A stretch of 64,000 nt of DNA, from assembly GCF_000015165.1 (NCBI RefSeq), contig NC_009485.1, forward strand, positions 6,343,501 to 6,407,500, given 5' to 3'. The notes under the pieces were generated by a model. That model was not told the DNA's origin and searched no databases. It saw only the letters and a list, made by a program, of their open reading frames with translations. Within the stretch, counting starts at the first letter, position 1. Each line of letters opens with the position of its first letter. Of this stretch, positions 54,917 to 64,000 are shown piece by piece. Source of the stretch: Bradyrhizobium sp. BTAi1. Its GTDB lineage: Bacteria; Pseudomonadota; Alphaproteobacteria; Rhizobiales; Xanthobacteraceae. The position numbers were made by a program, and so were the translations under genes.

Positions 54917-55810
54917 TCAGCCGAGACCCAGTTTCTTGAAGGCCCGGGAGATGTAGGAGCCCTTGTTCTCCTCGGGTTCCACGCCGCCGGACTTCACGAG
55001 GTTATAGGCGTCCTTGTACCACTTACTGTCAGGGAAGTTGTGGCCAAGCACGGCTGCGGCGGTCTGGGCCTCGCCGACGATCCCGATGGTCATGTAGGCC
55101 TCGGTCAGCCGGTACAGCGCCTCTTCGACGTGGCGGGTCGTCTGATACTGCGTCACGACGGCCTTGAAGCGGTTGATGGCCGCCGTGTAGTCGCGCTTCT
55201 GCATGTAGTAGCGGCCGACGTCCATCTCCTTGCCGGCGAGCTGGTCGCGGGCGCCCTCCATCTTCGCCTTGGCGTTGGTGGCGTATTCGGAGTTCGGATA
55301 TTTGCGCACCACCTCTTCGAGTGCGGCGATCGCCTTCTCGGTCCGGCCCTGGTCGCGGCTGATATCCGGGATCTGGTCGTAATGCGACGCGGCGATCAGG
55401 TATTGCGCATAGGCGGCGTCCGGGCTGCCCGGATGCAGCGTGACATAACGGGTGGCCGCGCCGATACAGCCGTCATAGTCGCCTGCCTGATAGGACGCGT
55501 AGGCGGACATCAGCAGCGATTTACGCGCCCAGTCGGAATAAGGATGTTGCCGGTCGACCTCTTCGAACTTCTTGGTCGCGCCTTTGACATCCTTCTTCTC
55601 GTTCATGAGGTACAAGCCCTCATTGTAGAGCTTGTCCGCGGGCTCATCGACGAACGTATCGTCCTTGGCCAGGAACTTGTCCCACAGCCCGCCGGTGCCG
55701 CACCCGGCCAGCGGCAGCGCGAGCAGGACCAGCGAGGCCGCCAGACGCAGGCTGTGGCCGGCGGACATTGCGGGATGACGGACTTCGCGCGTGAGACGCT
55801 GTATCGACAT
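54917..55810 (-). CDS. bamD: Outer-membrane assembly lipoprotein BamD (ComL)
   Basis: 297 residues from ATG 55810; a later ATG at 55768 is possible but has no ribosome site. The lipobox LAGC follows a hydrophobic core (LAASLVLLALPLAGC), so the cysteine is lipidated and sorted to the outer membrane. About five TPR-like repeats follow (YNEGLYLMNEKKDVKGATKK, then YPNSEYATNAKAKM). It inserts outer-membrane beta-barrel proteins with BamA. It is next to lpxC, as in other Rhizobiales. Confidence 0.94.
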   Translation of the reverse strand: MSIQRLTREVRHPAMSAGHSLRLAASLVLLALPLAGCGTGGLWDKFLAKDDTFVDEPADKLYNEGLYLMNEKKDVKGATKKFEEVDRQHPYSDWARKSLLMSAYASYQAGDYDGCIGAATRYVTLHPGSPDAAYAQYLIAASHYDQIPDISRDQGRTEKAIAALEEVVRKYPNSEYATNAKAKMEGARDQLAGKEMDVGRYYMQKRDYTAAINRFKAVVTQYQTTRHVEEALYRLTEAYMTIGIVGEAQTAAAVLGHNFPDSKWYKDAYNLVKSGGVEPEENKGSYISRAFKKLGLG

Positions 55811-56183
55811 GCTTCTTTGGAACCTGATGCCTGTGATCTGATCTACGCCGCGTACCATGAACACCGTCTCATGACCGCGAAGGAAGGATGATCCCTGCCT
55901 GGGGCGCATCACGCCGCCCCGGCCTCTCTAATCGAAAAACCTTCGTCAACCAACCGCATAGGCAGGCAATTCGCCCGGATTAAGGCGACACCTGGACGGC
56001 GGCATTCGAACATGGTTAGCGCGGAAAAAGCCTTTGGAAAACAGTTGGATGACGAACCGAATGCGACGAGCCGACGCATCCCGGACACAGCCGGTCACAA
56101 AATAGTTGGAGTGACGCGATCTGCGGGTGGGCGCAGCAGCTTCGCTGCACCGAATCCCGTCGTCGAGAACGTGCGGTCAGACC
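55811..56183. other. Intergenic region between lpxC and bamD
   Basis: 373 bp downstream of the lpxC stop and upstream of bamD. I see no gene, terminator hairpin with a T-run, or repeat in it. The bamD promoter is expected here. Confidence 0.6.
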
Positions 56184-57143
56184 TCAGGACACATCCGGAC
56201 CGAAGGCGGGGGCGATCATGCCGCCAACCATGCCGCCGACCGCTTCTGCGGCAACGCGCGGACGACGCACCGTCTCGCCTTCGACCACCCGCCACGCGGT
56301 GCGATCGGCCATCAGCGCGGTCAGAACCGCGTGGTTAAGCTTATGCCCGCCGCGAACCGAGCGATAGGTTCCGAGCATCGGCAGACCGGCCAGCGCCAGA
56401 TCACCGATCGCGTCGAGCACCTTGTGACGGACGCATTCGTCGGCGTAGCGGAGGCCTTCCGGATTGAGCAGGCGCTCTTCGTCGAACACCAGCGAATTCT
56501 CGAACGAGGAACCGAGGGCGTAACCAGCGCTCCAGAGCCGGGCAACGTCGCTCATGAAGCCGAACGTCCGGGCCCGCGCGATCTCGCGACGGAAGCGCTC
56601 CGGGCTGAGCTCGAAATGATAGGCTTGCCGGCCGATCACGGCGTTGGCGAAGTCGACCTCGACCTCGACCTGGAAACCGCTGCTGTTCGGACGCAACTCG
56701 CCGACCGAGCGGCCGATTGCGACCTGAACCGGCTTGAGCACCTGGATGTAGCGGCGCGCAGCCGATTGGGTGAGGATGCCGGCCTGGTCGATCGCCGCCA
56801 CGAACGGCGCTGCGCTGCCGTCCATGATCGGAACTTCGGGGCCGTCGATCTCGATCAAGGCGTTGTCGATGCCCATGCCGCACAGTGCGGCCAGAACATG
56901 CTCGGCGGTCGAGACGAGCGGACCGTTGCGGTCACCGAGAACGGTGGCAAGCTCGGTGGCGGTGACGGAATTGAAGGCGGCCTTGACCTCGCGGTCGCAT
57001 CCGTCGAGGCCGGTACGGACGAACACGATCCCGGTGTCGATCGGCGCGGGGCCAAGGGTCAGGCTGACGGGAGTGCCGGAATGTACGCCGATACCAGTGA
57101 CGGTGGCTTGCGAACGAAGCGTGGTTTGCCGGCTGAATTTCAT
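56184..57143 (-). CDS. lpxC: UDP-3-O-acyl-N-acetylglucosamine deacetylase LpxC
   Basis: 319 residues. It catalyses the committed step of lipid A synthesis, removing the acetyl group. The zinc ligands are H82 (STAEHVLAAL), H240 and D244 (HKVLDAIGD), with the general base E81 and H267 in RGGHKLNH. The C-terminal tail is Gly/Ala-rich. It is on the same strand as ftsZ and separated from it by a terminator, so it has its own promoter. Confidence 0.96.
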   Translation of the reverse strand: MKFSRQTTLRSQATVTGIGVHSGTPVSLTLGPAPIDTGIVFVRTGLDGCDREVKAAFNSVTATELATVLGDRNGPLVSTAEHVLAALCGMGIDNALIEIDGPEVPIMDGSAAPFVAAIDQAGILTQSAARRYIQVLKPVQVAIGRSVGELRPNSSGFQVEVEVDFANAVIGRQAYHFELSPERFRREIARARTFGFMSDVARLWSAGYALGSSFENSLVFDEERLLNPEGLRYADECVRHKVLDAIGDLALAGLPMLGTYRSVRGGHKLNHAVLTALMADRTAWRVVEGETVRRPRVAAEAVGGMVGGMIAPAFGPDVS

Positions 57144-57488
57144 CGACTATCGCCCAAGACCCCACCTGAATGTCCCGCCGGCCGCCCCTCGCGAAACCGA
57201 CTCACTTTCAGGTATCCCCAAGTCACGGCAGACCTTATCGAGGGCCCCAAAGAGCGCCAACTCACGCTTCTTTACGGATTGTTACCCCATCTCTGCCGTA
57301 TTCGCGCCAAGCCTTAACCAAACTGGAACGCCGCCTTAACCCTCCGTTCCCCCATCCAAACACCCAAAAGATAATTAATCATTTAAAATCAGTTAGTTGA
57401 ACAGCTGCAAATGGCATCCGAGAGCGCAGCAAAAAGCCCGGCTCTCACGAGCCGGGCCTGTTTGGCACCGTCGGCGCTGTAACAATTC
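57144..57488. other. Intergenic region between ftsZ and lpxC
   Basis: 345 bp holding the ftsZ terminator (57435-57456), an AT-rich patch (57370-57395, with AATTAATCATTTAAAATC) and two TTAACC motifs at 57314-57319 and 57336-57341, 22 bp apart. TTAA half-sites are part of CtrA boxes in alphaproteobacteria, but the TTAA-N7-TTAA spacing is not met. The lpxC promoter is expected here. Confidence 0.5.
57435..57456 (-). terminator. Rho-independent terminator of ftsZ
   Basis: A perfect 9-bp stem (57435-57443 with 57448-57456) around TCAC, and on the minus strand a run of five T directly after it. It lies 33 bp after the ftsZ stop. Confidence 0.9.
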
Positions 57489-59321
57489 TCACGTCGCCTG
57501 CCGGCGCAGGAAGGCCGGGATGTCCAAATGATCGTCGCCCTGTGGCGCCGGCGCCACAGGCGCAGGACGGCCATGGGGGTCCAATCCCTGCGGAGCGGGA
57601 CGGCGCGCATATTCCGAGACCGGCGATTCGTGACTCGCGATCTGTTGGGCAACGTTCCGCTGCGGCTTTCGTTCCGGCAGCGGTGGCATCTGCGGCATCG
57701 CCGGACCTGCGGTGCGGGACGCGATCGGCGGCTCGTTCTCCTCGTCACGACGACCGAGGCCGACATTGGCGAGACGCTGCAGCAGCGACATCCGGGTCTT
57801 CTGCGGATGCTCCTCACCCTCGTCGCCCCTGGCCTGCCGGATCTCGGCCTGGGCCGGCATCGGCAGATCCTCGAACTTCGGCATCCGGGGCGCGCGGGTC
57901 GGGACGCGCTCGGCAGCCTGCGGGATGAAGGTCTCCGGCGGGGCAGCCGGTTCGACCGGAGCGGCACGCTGCGTCTCCGGTTCCGGGAACAAGGACGGCT
58001 TCTGGGCGATCGGCCGCACCGTCACGTCGCCATAGGACGCCGGCTGCACCGGAGCAGCAGCGGGCGCAGGCTCGCTGGCCATGGCAGCGGCAACCGCCGC
58101 CAGCGTATCGCGTTCGACATTCGGCACCGGACGCGGCGCCGGAGCGACCGGCGCGGGCCCGGCGACGGCCGGGGTCTGCGAGGCCTGCTGTTCCAGCTTG
58201 GCGGCGCGCTCGGCGAGACGCTGATTGTCGGCACGCAGGCGCGCGGTCAGGTCGGCAAGACGGCTTTCCGGAAGACCCGCATGAGCGGTCGGGGCGGCGG
58301 CAATCGGAGCGACAGCCGCCGCCGGCTGTGCAGTCGTGACGTTCCGGTTGAACTGCGCCTGCTCGATGCCGGTGGCAACCACGGAGACGCGGATCAGGCC
58401 GTCGAGCGATTCGTCGAAAGTGGCGCCGACGATGATGTTGGCGTCCTGGTCGACCTCCTCGCGGATGCGGGTTGCGGCTTCGTCGACCTCGAACAGCGTC
58501 AGGTCCTTGCCGCCGGTGATCGAGATCAGCAGGCCACGAGCGCCCTTCATCGAGGAATCGTCGATCAGCGGGTTGGCGATCGCGGCTTCCGCGGCGGTCA
58601 GCGCGCGCTTCTCGCCCGACGCCTCGCCGGTGCCCATCATGGCCTTGCCCATCTCGCGCATGACGGCGCGGACGTCGGCGAAGTCCAGGTTGATCAGGCC
58701 TTCCTTGACCATCAGGTCGGTGATGCAGGCCACGCCCGAATAGAGCACCTGGTCGGCCATCGCAAAGGCGTCGGCGAAGGTGGTCTTCTCGTTGGCCACC
58801 CGGAACAGGTTCTGGTTCGGAATGATCAGCAGCGTGTCGACGACCTTGTGCAGCTCGGCGATGCCGGACTCGGCCGTGCGCATACGGCGCTGGCCCTCGA
58901 AATGGAACGGCTTGGTGACGACGCCCACCGTGAGGATATTCATCTCGCGCGCGGTCTTGGCGATGACGGGGGCCGCACCCGTGCCGGTGCCGCCGCCCAT
59001 GCCGGCGGTGACGAACACCATGTTCGCCCCCGAAAGATGATCGCGGATCTCGTCGATCACCTCCTGCGCGGCGGCGGCGCCGACATCCGGCTGCGAACCG
59101 GCACCGAGCCCCTGAGTCACCTGCGTGCCCATCTGGATGATGCGTTGCGCCTTCGACATCGTCAGCGCCTGCGCGTCGGTATTGGCGACGACGAAGTCCA
59201 CGCCCTGCAACCCGGCCGTGATCATGTTGTTCACGGCATTGCCGCCCGCGCCACCAACGCCGAACACGGTGATCCGGGGCTTCAGCTCGTGGATATCAGG
59301 AGGGGTAATAGTGAGTGCCAT
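57489..59321 (-). CDS. ftsZ: Cell division GTPase FtsZ
   Basis: 610 residues. The tubulin-like core (about 15-320) has [13 protein letters not shown] and the tubulin signature GGGTGTG (109-115), with [11 protein letters not shown] for the T7 region. A long Pro/Ala/Gln-rich linker (about 330-590) is typical of alphaproteobacteria, and the last residues [10 protein letters not shown] form the conserved C-terminal peptide that binds FtsA and other partners. It assembles the division ring. It is the last gene of the minus-strand ddl-ftsQ-ftsA-ftsZ set, 90 bp after ftsA. Confidence 0.97.
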   Translation of the reverse strand: MALTITPPDIHELKPRITVFGVGGAGGNAVNNMITAGLQGVDFVVANTDAQALTMSKAQRIIQMGTQVTQGLGAGSQPDVGAAAAQEVIDEIRDHLSGANMVFVTAGMGGGTGTGAAPVIAKTAREMNILTVGVVTKPFHFEGQRRMRTAESGIAELHKVVDTLLIIPNQNLFRVANEKTTFADAFAMADQVLYSGVACITDLMVKEGLINLDFADVRAVMREMGKAMMGTGEASGEKRALTAAEAAIANPLIDDSSMKGARGLLISITGGKDLTLFEVDEAATRIREEVDQDANIIVGATFDESLDGLIRVSVVATGIEQAQFNRNVTTAQPAAAVAPIAAAPTAHAGLPESRLADLTARLRADNQRLAERAAKLEQQASQTPAVAGPAPVAPAPRPVPNVERDTLAAVAAAMASEPAPAAAPVQPASYGDVTVRPIAQKPSLFPEPETQRAAPVEPAAPPETFIPQAAERVPTRAPRMPKFEDLPMPAQAEIRQARGDEGEEHPQKTRMSLLQRLANVGLGRRDEENEPPIASRTAGPAMPQMPPLPERKPQRNVAQQIASHESPVSEYARRPAPQGLDPHGRPAPVAPAPQGDDHLDIPAFLRRQAT

Positions 59322-59411
59322 GGTTGCCTCTCGATCACGCGCGCGTGGGTTCGCCCCGGCCGCCGGCCGCGGGTGGTGTTGGTGAAAATCGCATGGAGCT
59401 GAAAATGGTCA

Positions 59412-60731
59412 TCAGAAGCCCTCGCGTAGCCATCGTCCGACCTTTCCGAAGTAGCCGTCGGTTCCTGTCCCGACCTGCCGCGTATGCCGCGGTTCGACAT
59501 GTTCGAGATGCGCGTATTGCGGATAGACGAGCAGCCCGGTGGGCACCGCGAAGGCGGCGTTCTTGGCTTCGTTGGGAAGGCGGCCGAAGCCGAGCGGACG
59601 GCCGACCCGCACCGGGCGGTCGAGAATCCGGGTCGCAAGCTCGACCAGACCCGTCAGCTGGGAGGCGCCTCCGCTGAGGACGACGCGCGCTTTGGGTTCT
59701 GCCGCAAAGGGCGAATCCTTCAGCCGGTCGCGGACCATTTCAAAAATCTCCTCGGCGCGGTGCCTGACAATGTTCGCGATGGTGGCGCGGGACACGATTT
59801 GCGGAACATCCCGCTCATTGTCCCCGGCCGTCGGAACAGACATCAACTCACGCGCGTCGGACCCGCCGGTCAGCACCGTGCCATATAACGTCTTGATTCG
59901 CTCGGCATCTGCAATGCACGCTGACAGGCCTCGCGCAAGATCCATGGTCACGTGATGCCCGCCGAGCGCAAATCCGGACGCATGCACGAACCGCCCGCCC
60001 GAATAGGTCGCGATCGTCGTGGTGCCCGCCCCCATCTCCACCACCGCCGCGCCGAGATCGGCTTCGTCGTCGGTGAGGACCGAGAGCCCGGCAACATACG
60101 GGCTCGCCGCCATGGCCTCGACATTGAGATGGCAGCGCTCGACCACGAGCATCAGATTCTTGGCCACGGTCGCATCGGCGGTGACGACGTTCATGTCGAC
60201 GCCGAACTGCCGCGCCAGCATGCCGCGGGGATCGCGAATGCCTTTCACTCCGTCGAGCGTGTAGCCGACGGGAAGCGCATGCAGCACCGCCCGTCCCTCG
60301 CCGGTGGCGTGGTGCATGCCGGTGGAGGTCACCCGGCTGACATCGGCCTGGGTGACAGCGCCGCCGCGAATGTCCGACGTCGCCTCGATCAGATGCCCCA
60401 TGACGCGTCCGCCGGCGACCGGCAGCAGCACGGACTCGACCCGCACCTTGGCCATCCGCTCGGCCAGCGCGACGGCCTGTCGCACCGCCTGCTCGCAGGC
60501 GACCGGATCGACCACGGCCCCGGCCTTGACGCCGCGTGACTGGATCTGGCTGTAGCCGATCAGCTCGACCGCATGGGTGCGGCCGCGCAACGCGTCGCTC
60601 GGCGGCGCCGGCCTGAGCCGCGCGATCATGCATGCGATCTTGCTGGTGCCGACGTCGAGCGAGGCGACCAGCGCGGTGCGCTTCTGCGCCATGGGGCGCG
60701 TTTTCGGCGTCTGGCGATCAAAGCCGGTCAT
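59412..60731 (-). CDS. ftsA: Cell division protein FtsA
   Basis: 439 residues from ATG 60731, which overlaps the ftsQ stop as ATGA; an internal ATG (MAQKRTALVASLDVGTSK) is a weaker option. Actin-like ATPase that anchors FtsZ to the membrane. SLDVGTSKIACMIA is the phosphate-1 loop and VVEMGAGTTTIA the phosphate-2 loop; VVLSGGASQLTGLVE is the adenosine motif. The C-terminal amphipathic helix (VGRWLREGF) is the membrane anchor. Confidence 0.96.
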   Translation of the reverse strand: MTGFDRQTPKTRPMAQKRTALVASLDVGTSKIACMIARLRPAPPSDALRGRTHAVELIGYSQIQSRGVKAGAVVDPVACEQAVRQAVALAERMAKVRVESVLLPVAGGRVMGHLIEATSDIRGGAVTQADVSRVTSTGMHHATGEGRAVLHALPVGYTLDGVKGIRDPRGMLARQFGVDMNVVTADATVAKNLMLVVERCHLNVEAMAASPYVAGLSVLTDDEADLGAAVVEMGAGTTTIATYSGGRFVHASGFALGGHHVTMDLARGLSACIADAERIKTLYGTVLTGGSDARELMSVPTAGDNERDVPQIVSRATIANIVRHRAEEIFEMVRDRLKDSPFAAEPKARVVLSGGASQLTGLVELATRILDRPVRVGRPLGFGRLPNEAKNAAFAVPTGLLVYPQYAHLEHVEPRHTRQVGTGTDGYFGKVGRWLREGF

Positions 60732-61777
60732 GCGTCACCGGCTTTCTTCTTGGACTTGGCTTTGTCCTTGAACAGATCCTCGCGCGCTTTGGCGGCGTCG
60801 TCGGACAATTGCACAGTCAGACGATCCGGCAGGCGCATGTCGATCGCGACGATGTCGCGCGAGAACAGCTTGTCCTCCTGATCGAGCCGGCTCAGTGACG
60901 CCAGCGCGTTGCCCACGTCGTTCTCGGGCAGGCGGATGTCGAGCCCGTCCTTCGTGCGCAGGTTCCAGCGCCGCTCGCCGACGAAAATCGCCGCCTTGGT
61001 GACGGCGCGCACCTGCGGGTAGCGGGCGAGCAGCGCCAGGAAATCGCGCGCGCGGCTTTCGGCGCCCTTGCCGACGACGAGCGGGAGGGTCAGGAAACGG
61101 CGCGACACATAGGGTTCGAGCACGGCGCCGTCATCGGCGATCACCGAGAGCCGACCGTCCTGCTGCCACAGCGCGAACGCCTTGCGCTCGACGATGTCGA
61201 TCTGCAGCTGGTTGGGGAAGAACTTCTGCACCGTCGCGTCGGCGATCCACGGATTGGCCTTGAGCTTGTCGCGAACTGCGGCGGCGTCGAGGAACAGCAG
61301 CGAGGAGCGGCCGGTGACCCCGCCGATGGCGAGCACCTCGTCCTGCGTCAGCTGCTTGCGCCCATTGATCGCGACCGCGGTGATGCGGAAGCCCGCGGCG
61401 TTGGCCAGCGCATTGCGGGTATCGGACAGGGCCGCGCTGACGTCCTGGGCGTGGCCGCCCTTGACGATGCCGAGCCAGACGCTGCCGAACAACAGCCCGA
61501 CCGTCGCCACGGTGCCGAGACGATGCGGCAGATAACGTTCGACCAGTTCGACGATGCGCGGCGGCGCCTCGCGATCAATCACCGGCACGAGCGCGGCCGG
61601 CGCCGTCTTGGCGCCGCCCTCCCCAGATGCCCGGCCATGTTTGCCGACTCCGGGGAAGCGGAAGCGCGGAAGGCGGGCAGAAATATACTCGCGCAGCAGG
61701 ATCGCCGCGCCAAGGGCAGCGGCTTTCAGGTTCGCTTGAGGCCTCTGCGATCGAGCGAGGCGTCCTGCACCATCCAT
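60728..61777 (-). CDS. ftsQ: Cell division protein FtsQ
   Basis: 349 residues. A long cytoplasmic N-terminus (about 1-90, basic and Ala-rich) leads to one membrane segment (about 92-110, LGTVATVGLLFGSVWLGIV). A POTRA domain (about 130-195, FRITAVAINGRKQLTQDEVL) and the FtsQ beta domain follow. It is a periplasmic scaffold for the divisome with FtsB and FtsL. The Lys-rich tail (KDKAKSKKKAGDA) is unusual but harmless. It overlaps ftsA by four bases. Confidence 0.94.
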   Translation of the reverse strand: MDGAGRLARSQRPQANLKAAALGAAILLREYISARLPRFRFPGVGKHGRASGEGGAKTAPAALVPVIDREAPPRIVELVERYLPHRLGTVATVGLLFGSVWLGIVKGGHAQDVSAALSDTRNALANAAGFRITAVAINGRKQLTQDEVLAIGGVTGRSSLLFLDAAAVRDKLKANPWIADATVQKFFPNQLQIDIVERKAFALWQQDGRLSVIADDGAVLEPYVSRRFLTLPLVVGKGAESRARDFLALLARYPQVRAVTKAAIFVGERRWNLRTKDGLDIRLPENDVGNALASLSRLDQEDKLFSRDIVAIDMRLPDRLTVQLSDDAAKAREDLFKDKAKSKKKAGDA

Positions 61778-62089
61778 TGCACGAGCTCATCAAACTGTTG
61801 CGTCCGCAAATACGTCGCGGACCCGCGCCGCTCGACCTCGACCCGCCCGGACGCTGGTGACCACGGCGATGCGTTTCGTCACGACAGCTCAAGGCAGCCG
61901 AGCACCACTGAGGCGCCAGCGTTAACCATCGGACGTCCTGGTAAACAAAAAGTAAAATCGGTCCGGTCAGGCGATTTTTTTCTTCGATCTTTGAGGACCT
62001 TGTCTCGAATTCTTAAGCATTTTACCGGCTACAGGAACCGCTGCAGGGCGGCCAAGCCGGGTTCCTTCGGGGGTCCTGCCGGGGACGCG
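61778..62089. other. Intergenic region between ddl and ftsQ
   Basis: 312 bp, unusually wide for this cluster, where ddl and ftsQ are commonly close together. It is partly AT-rich (about 61920-62030, with GTAAACAAAAAGTAAAATC and GATTTTTTTCTTCGATC), so a promoter for ftsQ-ftsA-ftsZ is likely here. No gene is seen. Confidence 0.6.
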
Positions 62090-63079
62090 CTACCGGGCCG
62101 CACGGCGCTTCGCCAGGTCGATCTGCTGCTGCAGGAAGTCGCGGAACGAGATGTTCTGCGCGGCCAGCGCCTTCGGGTACAGCGAGGCCGCGGTCAGCCC
62201 CGGCAGCGTATTGGTCTCCAGATAGACCGGGCCATTGGCCGAGACGATGAAATCGCTGCGCGAATAGCCGCCGCATGACAGCGCGCGATGTGCCTTGATG
62301 GCTTCGGTCTGCAGCGCGGCCGTGATCTCCGGCGTGAAGCGGCCGGGGCAGATTTCCTTGGTGGCGGTCGCGAGATATTTGGCGAAATAGTTGAAGGCGC
62401 CATCGGCCGGCAGGATCTCGATCGGCGGCAATGCGATCAACGATCCATCCGGCTGCTCGAGCACGCCGCAGGTCGCCTCCGTGCCGGTGACGAAAGGCTC
62501 GATCAGATACTCCTCCGTCGCTGCGGCAGCCCGGACCGCGACGAGATCCTGCTTCGCGTTGACAAAGATCAGGCCGAAGCTGGAGCCGTCCTTGACGGGT
62601 TTGGCGATCAACCGGCCATGCTGCGCCAGTGCGGCCTCGGCATCGGCGAGCGAGACGCCTTCTGCCACCGTGACGCCGCCGAGCACGGCAAAGCGCTTGG
62701 CGGCGACCTTGTCGAAGGCGAGATGCGAGGCAGCCGAGCTCGAGCCCGTAAACGGCACGCCGCGCATCTCACACATCACTTGAAGCTCGCCATTCTCCGC
62801 CCGGCCGCCATGCAAAGCGAGCACAAGCACGCGATCCTCCGCCTTGGCACGGTCGAGCGCATCAGCGAGAGTCCCGATCCGCGGGCCGTCGGCCGTGAAC
62901 GGCTCCTCGAACGGCCTGGCATGCGCGACCAGCGCCTTGCCGCTCACCCGATGCACCGCGTCGTCGGCCTCCCAGAACCAGAGGTCGGAATCGGGCAGCG
63001 TCGCATGCAAAGCCTGCGCACTGGCGACCGAGACAAGCCGTTCCTTGTTGGAGCCGCCGAACAAAATCGTAGTGCGCAT
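62090..63079 (-). CDS. ddl: D-alanine-D-alanine ligase-like ATP-grasp protein
   Basis: 329 residues from ATG 63079, with GAGAAGA upstream; the frame to 63187 overlaps murB and is not coding. Joins two D-alanines for peptidoglycan by family and position (between murB and ftsQ). LALHGGRAENGELQVMCEMR and FTGSSSAASHLAFDKVAAKR match Ddl. GGYSRSDFIVSANGPVYLET and NTLPGLTAASLYPKA hold the metal-binding E and N. It is more diverged than usual Ddl: the N-terminus reads ILFGGSNKERLVSVAS instead of the GGxSxEREVSLxSG pattern. Confidence 0.8.
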   Translation of the reverse strand: MRTTILFGGSNKERLVSVASAQALHATLPDSDLWFWEADDAVHRVSGKALVAHARPFEEPFTADGPRIGTLADALDRAKAEDRVLVLALHGGRAENGELQVMCEMRGVPFTGSSSAASHLAFDKVAAKRFAVLGGVTVAEGVSLADAEAALAQHGRLIAKPVKDGSSFGLIFVNAKQDLVAVRAAAATEEYLIEPFVTGTEATCGVLEQPDGSLIALPPIEILPADGAFNYFAKYLATATKEICPGRFTPEITAALQTEAIKAHRALSCGGYSRSDFIVSANGPVYLETNTLPGLTAASLYPKALAAQNISFRDFLQQQIDLAKRRAAR

Positions 63080-63150
63080 CAATGTCTTCTCGGGCTGGTC
63101 TGCAACTGCGCCGGCAGTTGCGCTGGAAGGGTTTGAGGAGGCGGGCGAAC

Positions 63151-64000
63151 CTACCTCGCCTTGAGTCCGATCCGCTTGATCTCCCACTGCAGCGCGATGC
63201 CCGATGTCGCTTCGACCCGTTCACGCACGGTCTCGCCGAGCGTCTCGATGTCATCGGCGGTGGCGTTGCCGGTGTTGATCAGGAAGTTGCAATGCATCTC
63301 GGAAACCTGCGCGCCGCCGACCTTGAGCCCGCGGCAGCCCGCGGCATCGACGAGCCTCCAGGCGGAATGTCCCGGCGGGTTCTTGAAGGTGGAGCCACCG
63401 GTCTTCTCGCGGATCGGCTGCGCCGTCTCGCGATGCGCCTGCACCTCGGCCATGCGCCCCCGGATCGCTTCGGCATCCGAAGGCTTGCCGCGGAAGCGCG
63501 CCGCCGTGAAGATCAGCGACGGATCGGCGCCGCTCGCGCGATAGGTGAAGTTCATGTCGGCATTGGTGAAGTGGTGCGTCACGCCCTGGCGGTCGATCGC
63601 GGTCGCCTCCACCAGGATGTCCTTGGTCTCGCCGCCATTGGCGCCCGCATTCATGCGCAGCGCGCCGCCGATGGTGCCGGGAATGCCGAACAGGAATTCG
63701 AGACCGGTGAGATTGGCTGATGCCGCGACCTCGGCCACCCGCTTGTCCAGCGCCGCGGTGCCGGCCGCCACGATGTCGCCGTCGACCTTGACCTCGCCGA
63801 ACGCCCGCGGCGCCAGCCGGATTACGACGCCCGGCACCCCGCCGTCGCGCACGATCAAATTGGAGCCGACCCCGATCACATAGACCGGCAGCTCGGCCGG
63901 AAGATGCTTCAGAAAGTAAGCGAGGTCGTCAGCATCCGCCGGCGTGAACAGCACCTGCGCCGGTCCGCCGACGCGAAACCAGGTGAGCGGCGCCAGACCT
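63151..64000 (-). CDS. murB: UDP-N-acetylenolpyruvoylglucosamine reductase MurB, partial
   Basis: Continues past the right edge: codons upstream of 63954 read [14 protein letters not shown] in frame, the normal MurB N-terminal region, so the real start is outside the window. It reduces UDP-GlcNAc-enolpyruvate with NADPH and FAD. Visible motifs are [12 protein letters not shown] (FAD), [20 protein letters not shown], and [20 protein letters not shown] with the catalytic serine region. It is 71 bp upstream of the Ddl gene. Confidence 0.95.

Overview
This window is chromosomal DNA from a high-GC alphaproteobacterium, very probably a Bradyrhizobium. The evidence is the dcw order murB-ddl-ftsQ-ftsA-ftsZ with lpxC, bamD, recN and ligA beyond it, the family-specific small proteins, and dispersed palindromic repeats of the kind known from that genus. 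It carries about 53 protein genes. I see no rRNA, tRNA, CRISPR array, intact insertion sequence or prophage. Identifications rest on reading translated sequence and on recalled family motifs; no database search was run.

Layout. 1-4513: minus-strand block of a LysR regulator, a shikimate dehydrogenase-like enzyme and a branched-chain-type ABC uptake system (the permease at the left edge is cut). 4545-11145: AsmA-like giant protein, cytochrome P450 and an MFS carrier. 11146-11993: no gene, but a decayed composite repeat. 11994-16916: secreted hypothetical protein, LigB/DODA-type dioxygenase, DoxX, LysR and a SulP transporter. 17034-21477: two small secreted proteins, an FAD-linked D-lactate/glycolate-type dehydrogenase, a hot-dog thioesterase and an amidase. 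21741-24845: a four-gene cluster (see below). 24929-31639: DUF1328 protein, UvrD/PcrA helicase, a Cys-rich protein with an overlapping OmpA-like gene, and a lipid-type trio (Mpo1-like, epimerase, isoprenylcysteine methyltransferase-like). 31671-40587: two paralogous alpha/beta hydrolases, an ABC-2 exporter, a glycine-zipper protein, an L,D-transpeptidase and a ribose-type sugar ABC importer. 41088-50580: MFS/spermidine synthase-like fusion, FAD oxidoreductase, orphan Flp pilin, PrmA, a 60-residue protein, aminopeptidase P and a Bcr/CflA-type MFS. 50769-64000: ligA, recN, bamD, lpxC, ftsZ, ftsA, ftsQ, ddl and murB (cut at the right edge), all on the minus strand.

The strongest candidate for an undescribed system is 21741-24845. 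It holds a Roadblock/LC7 protein with a helical N-terminal extension, a stand-alone diiron metallo-beta-lactamase protein of the ODP (oxygen-binding) type with a full ligand set, a membrane-anchored OmpA-domain protein, and a membrane-anchored coiled-coil protein whose C-terminus looks like a second Roadblock domain. The last three genes are packed at 1 bp or overlap by ATGA. A near-consensus FNR/FixK box (TTGAT-N4-ATCAT) lies 67 bp upstream of the first gene. The inference is a low-oxygen-induced oxygen or redox sensor that links to the cell envelope.

Other points of note are a palindromic element carried in frame inside the uvrD helicase gene, and two 15-bp tandem arrays that begin exactly at the stop codons of prmA and recN. 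In prmA the array repeats the stop codon in frame seven times.
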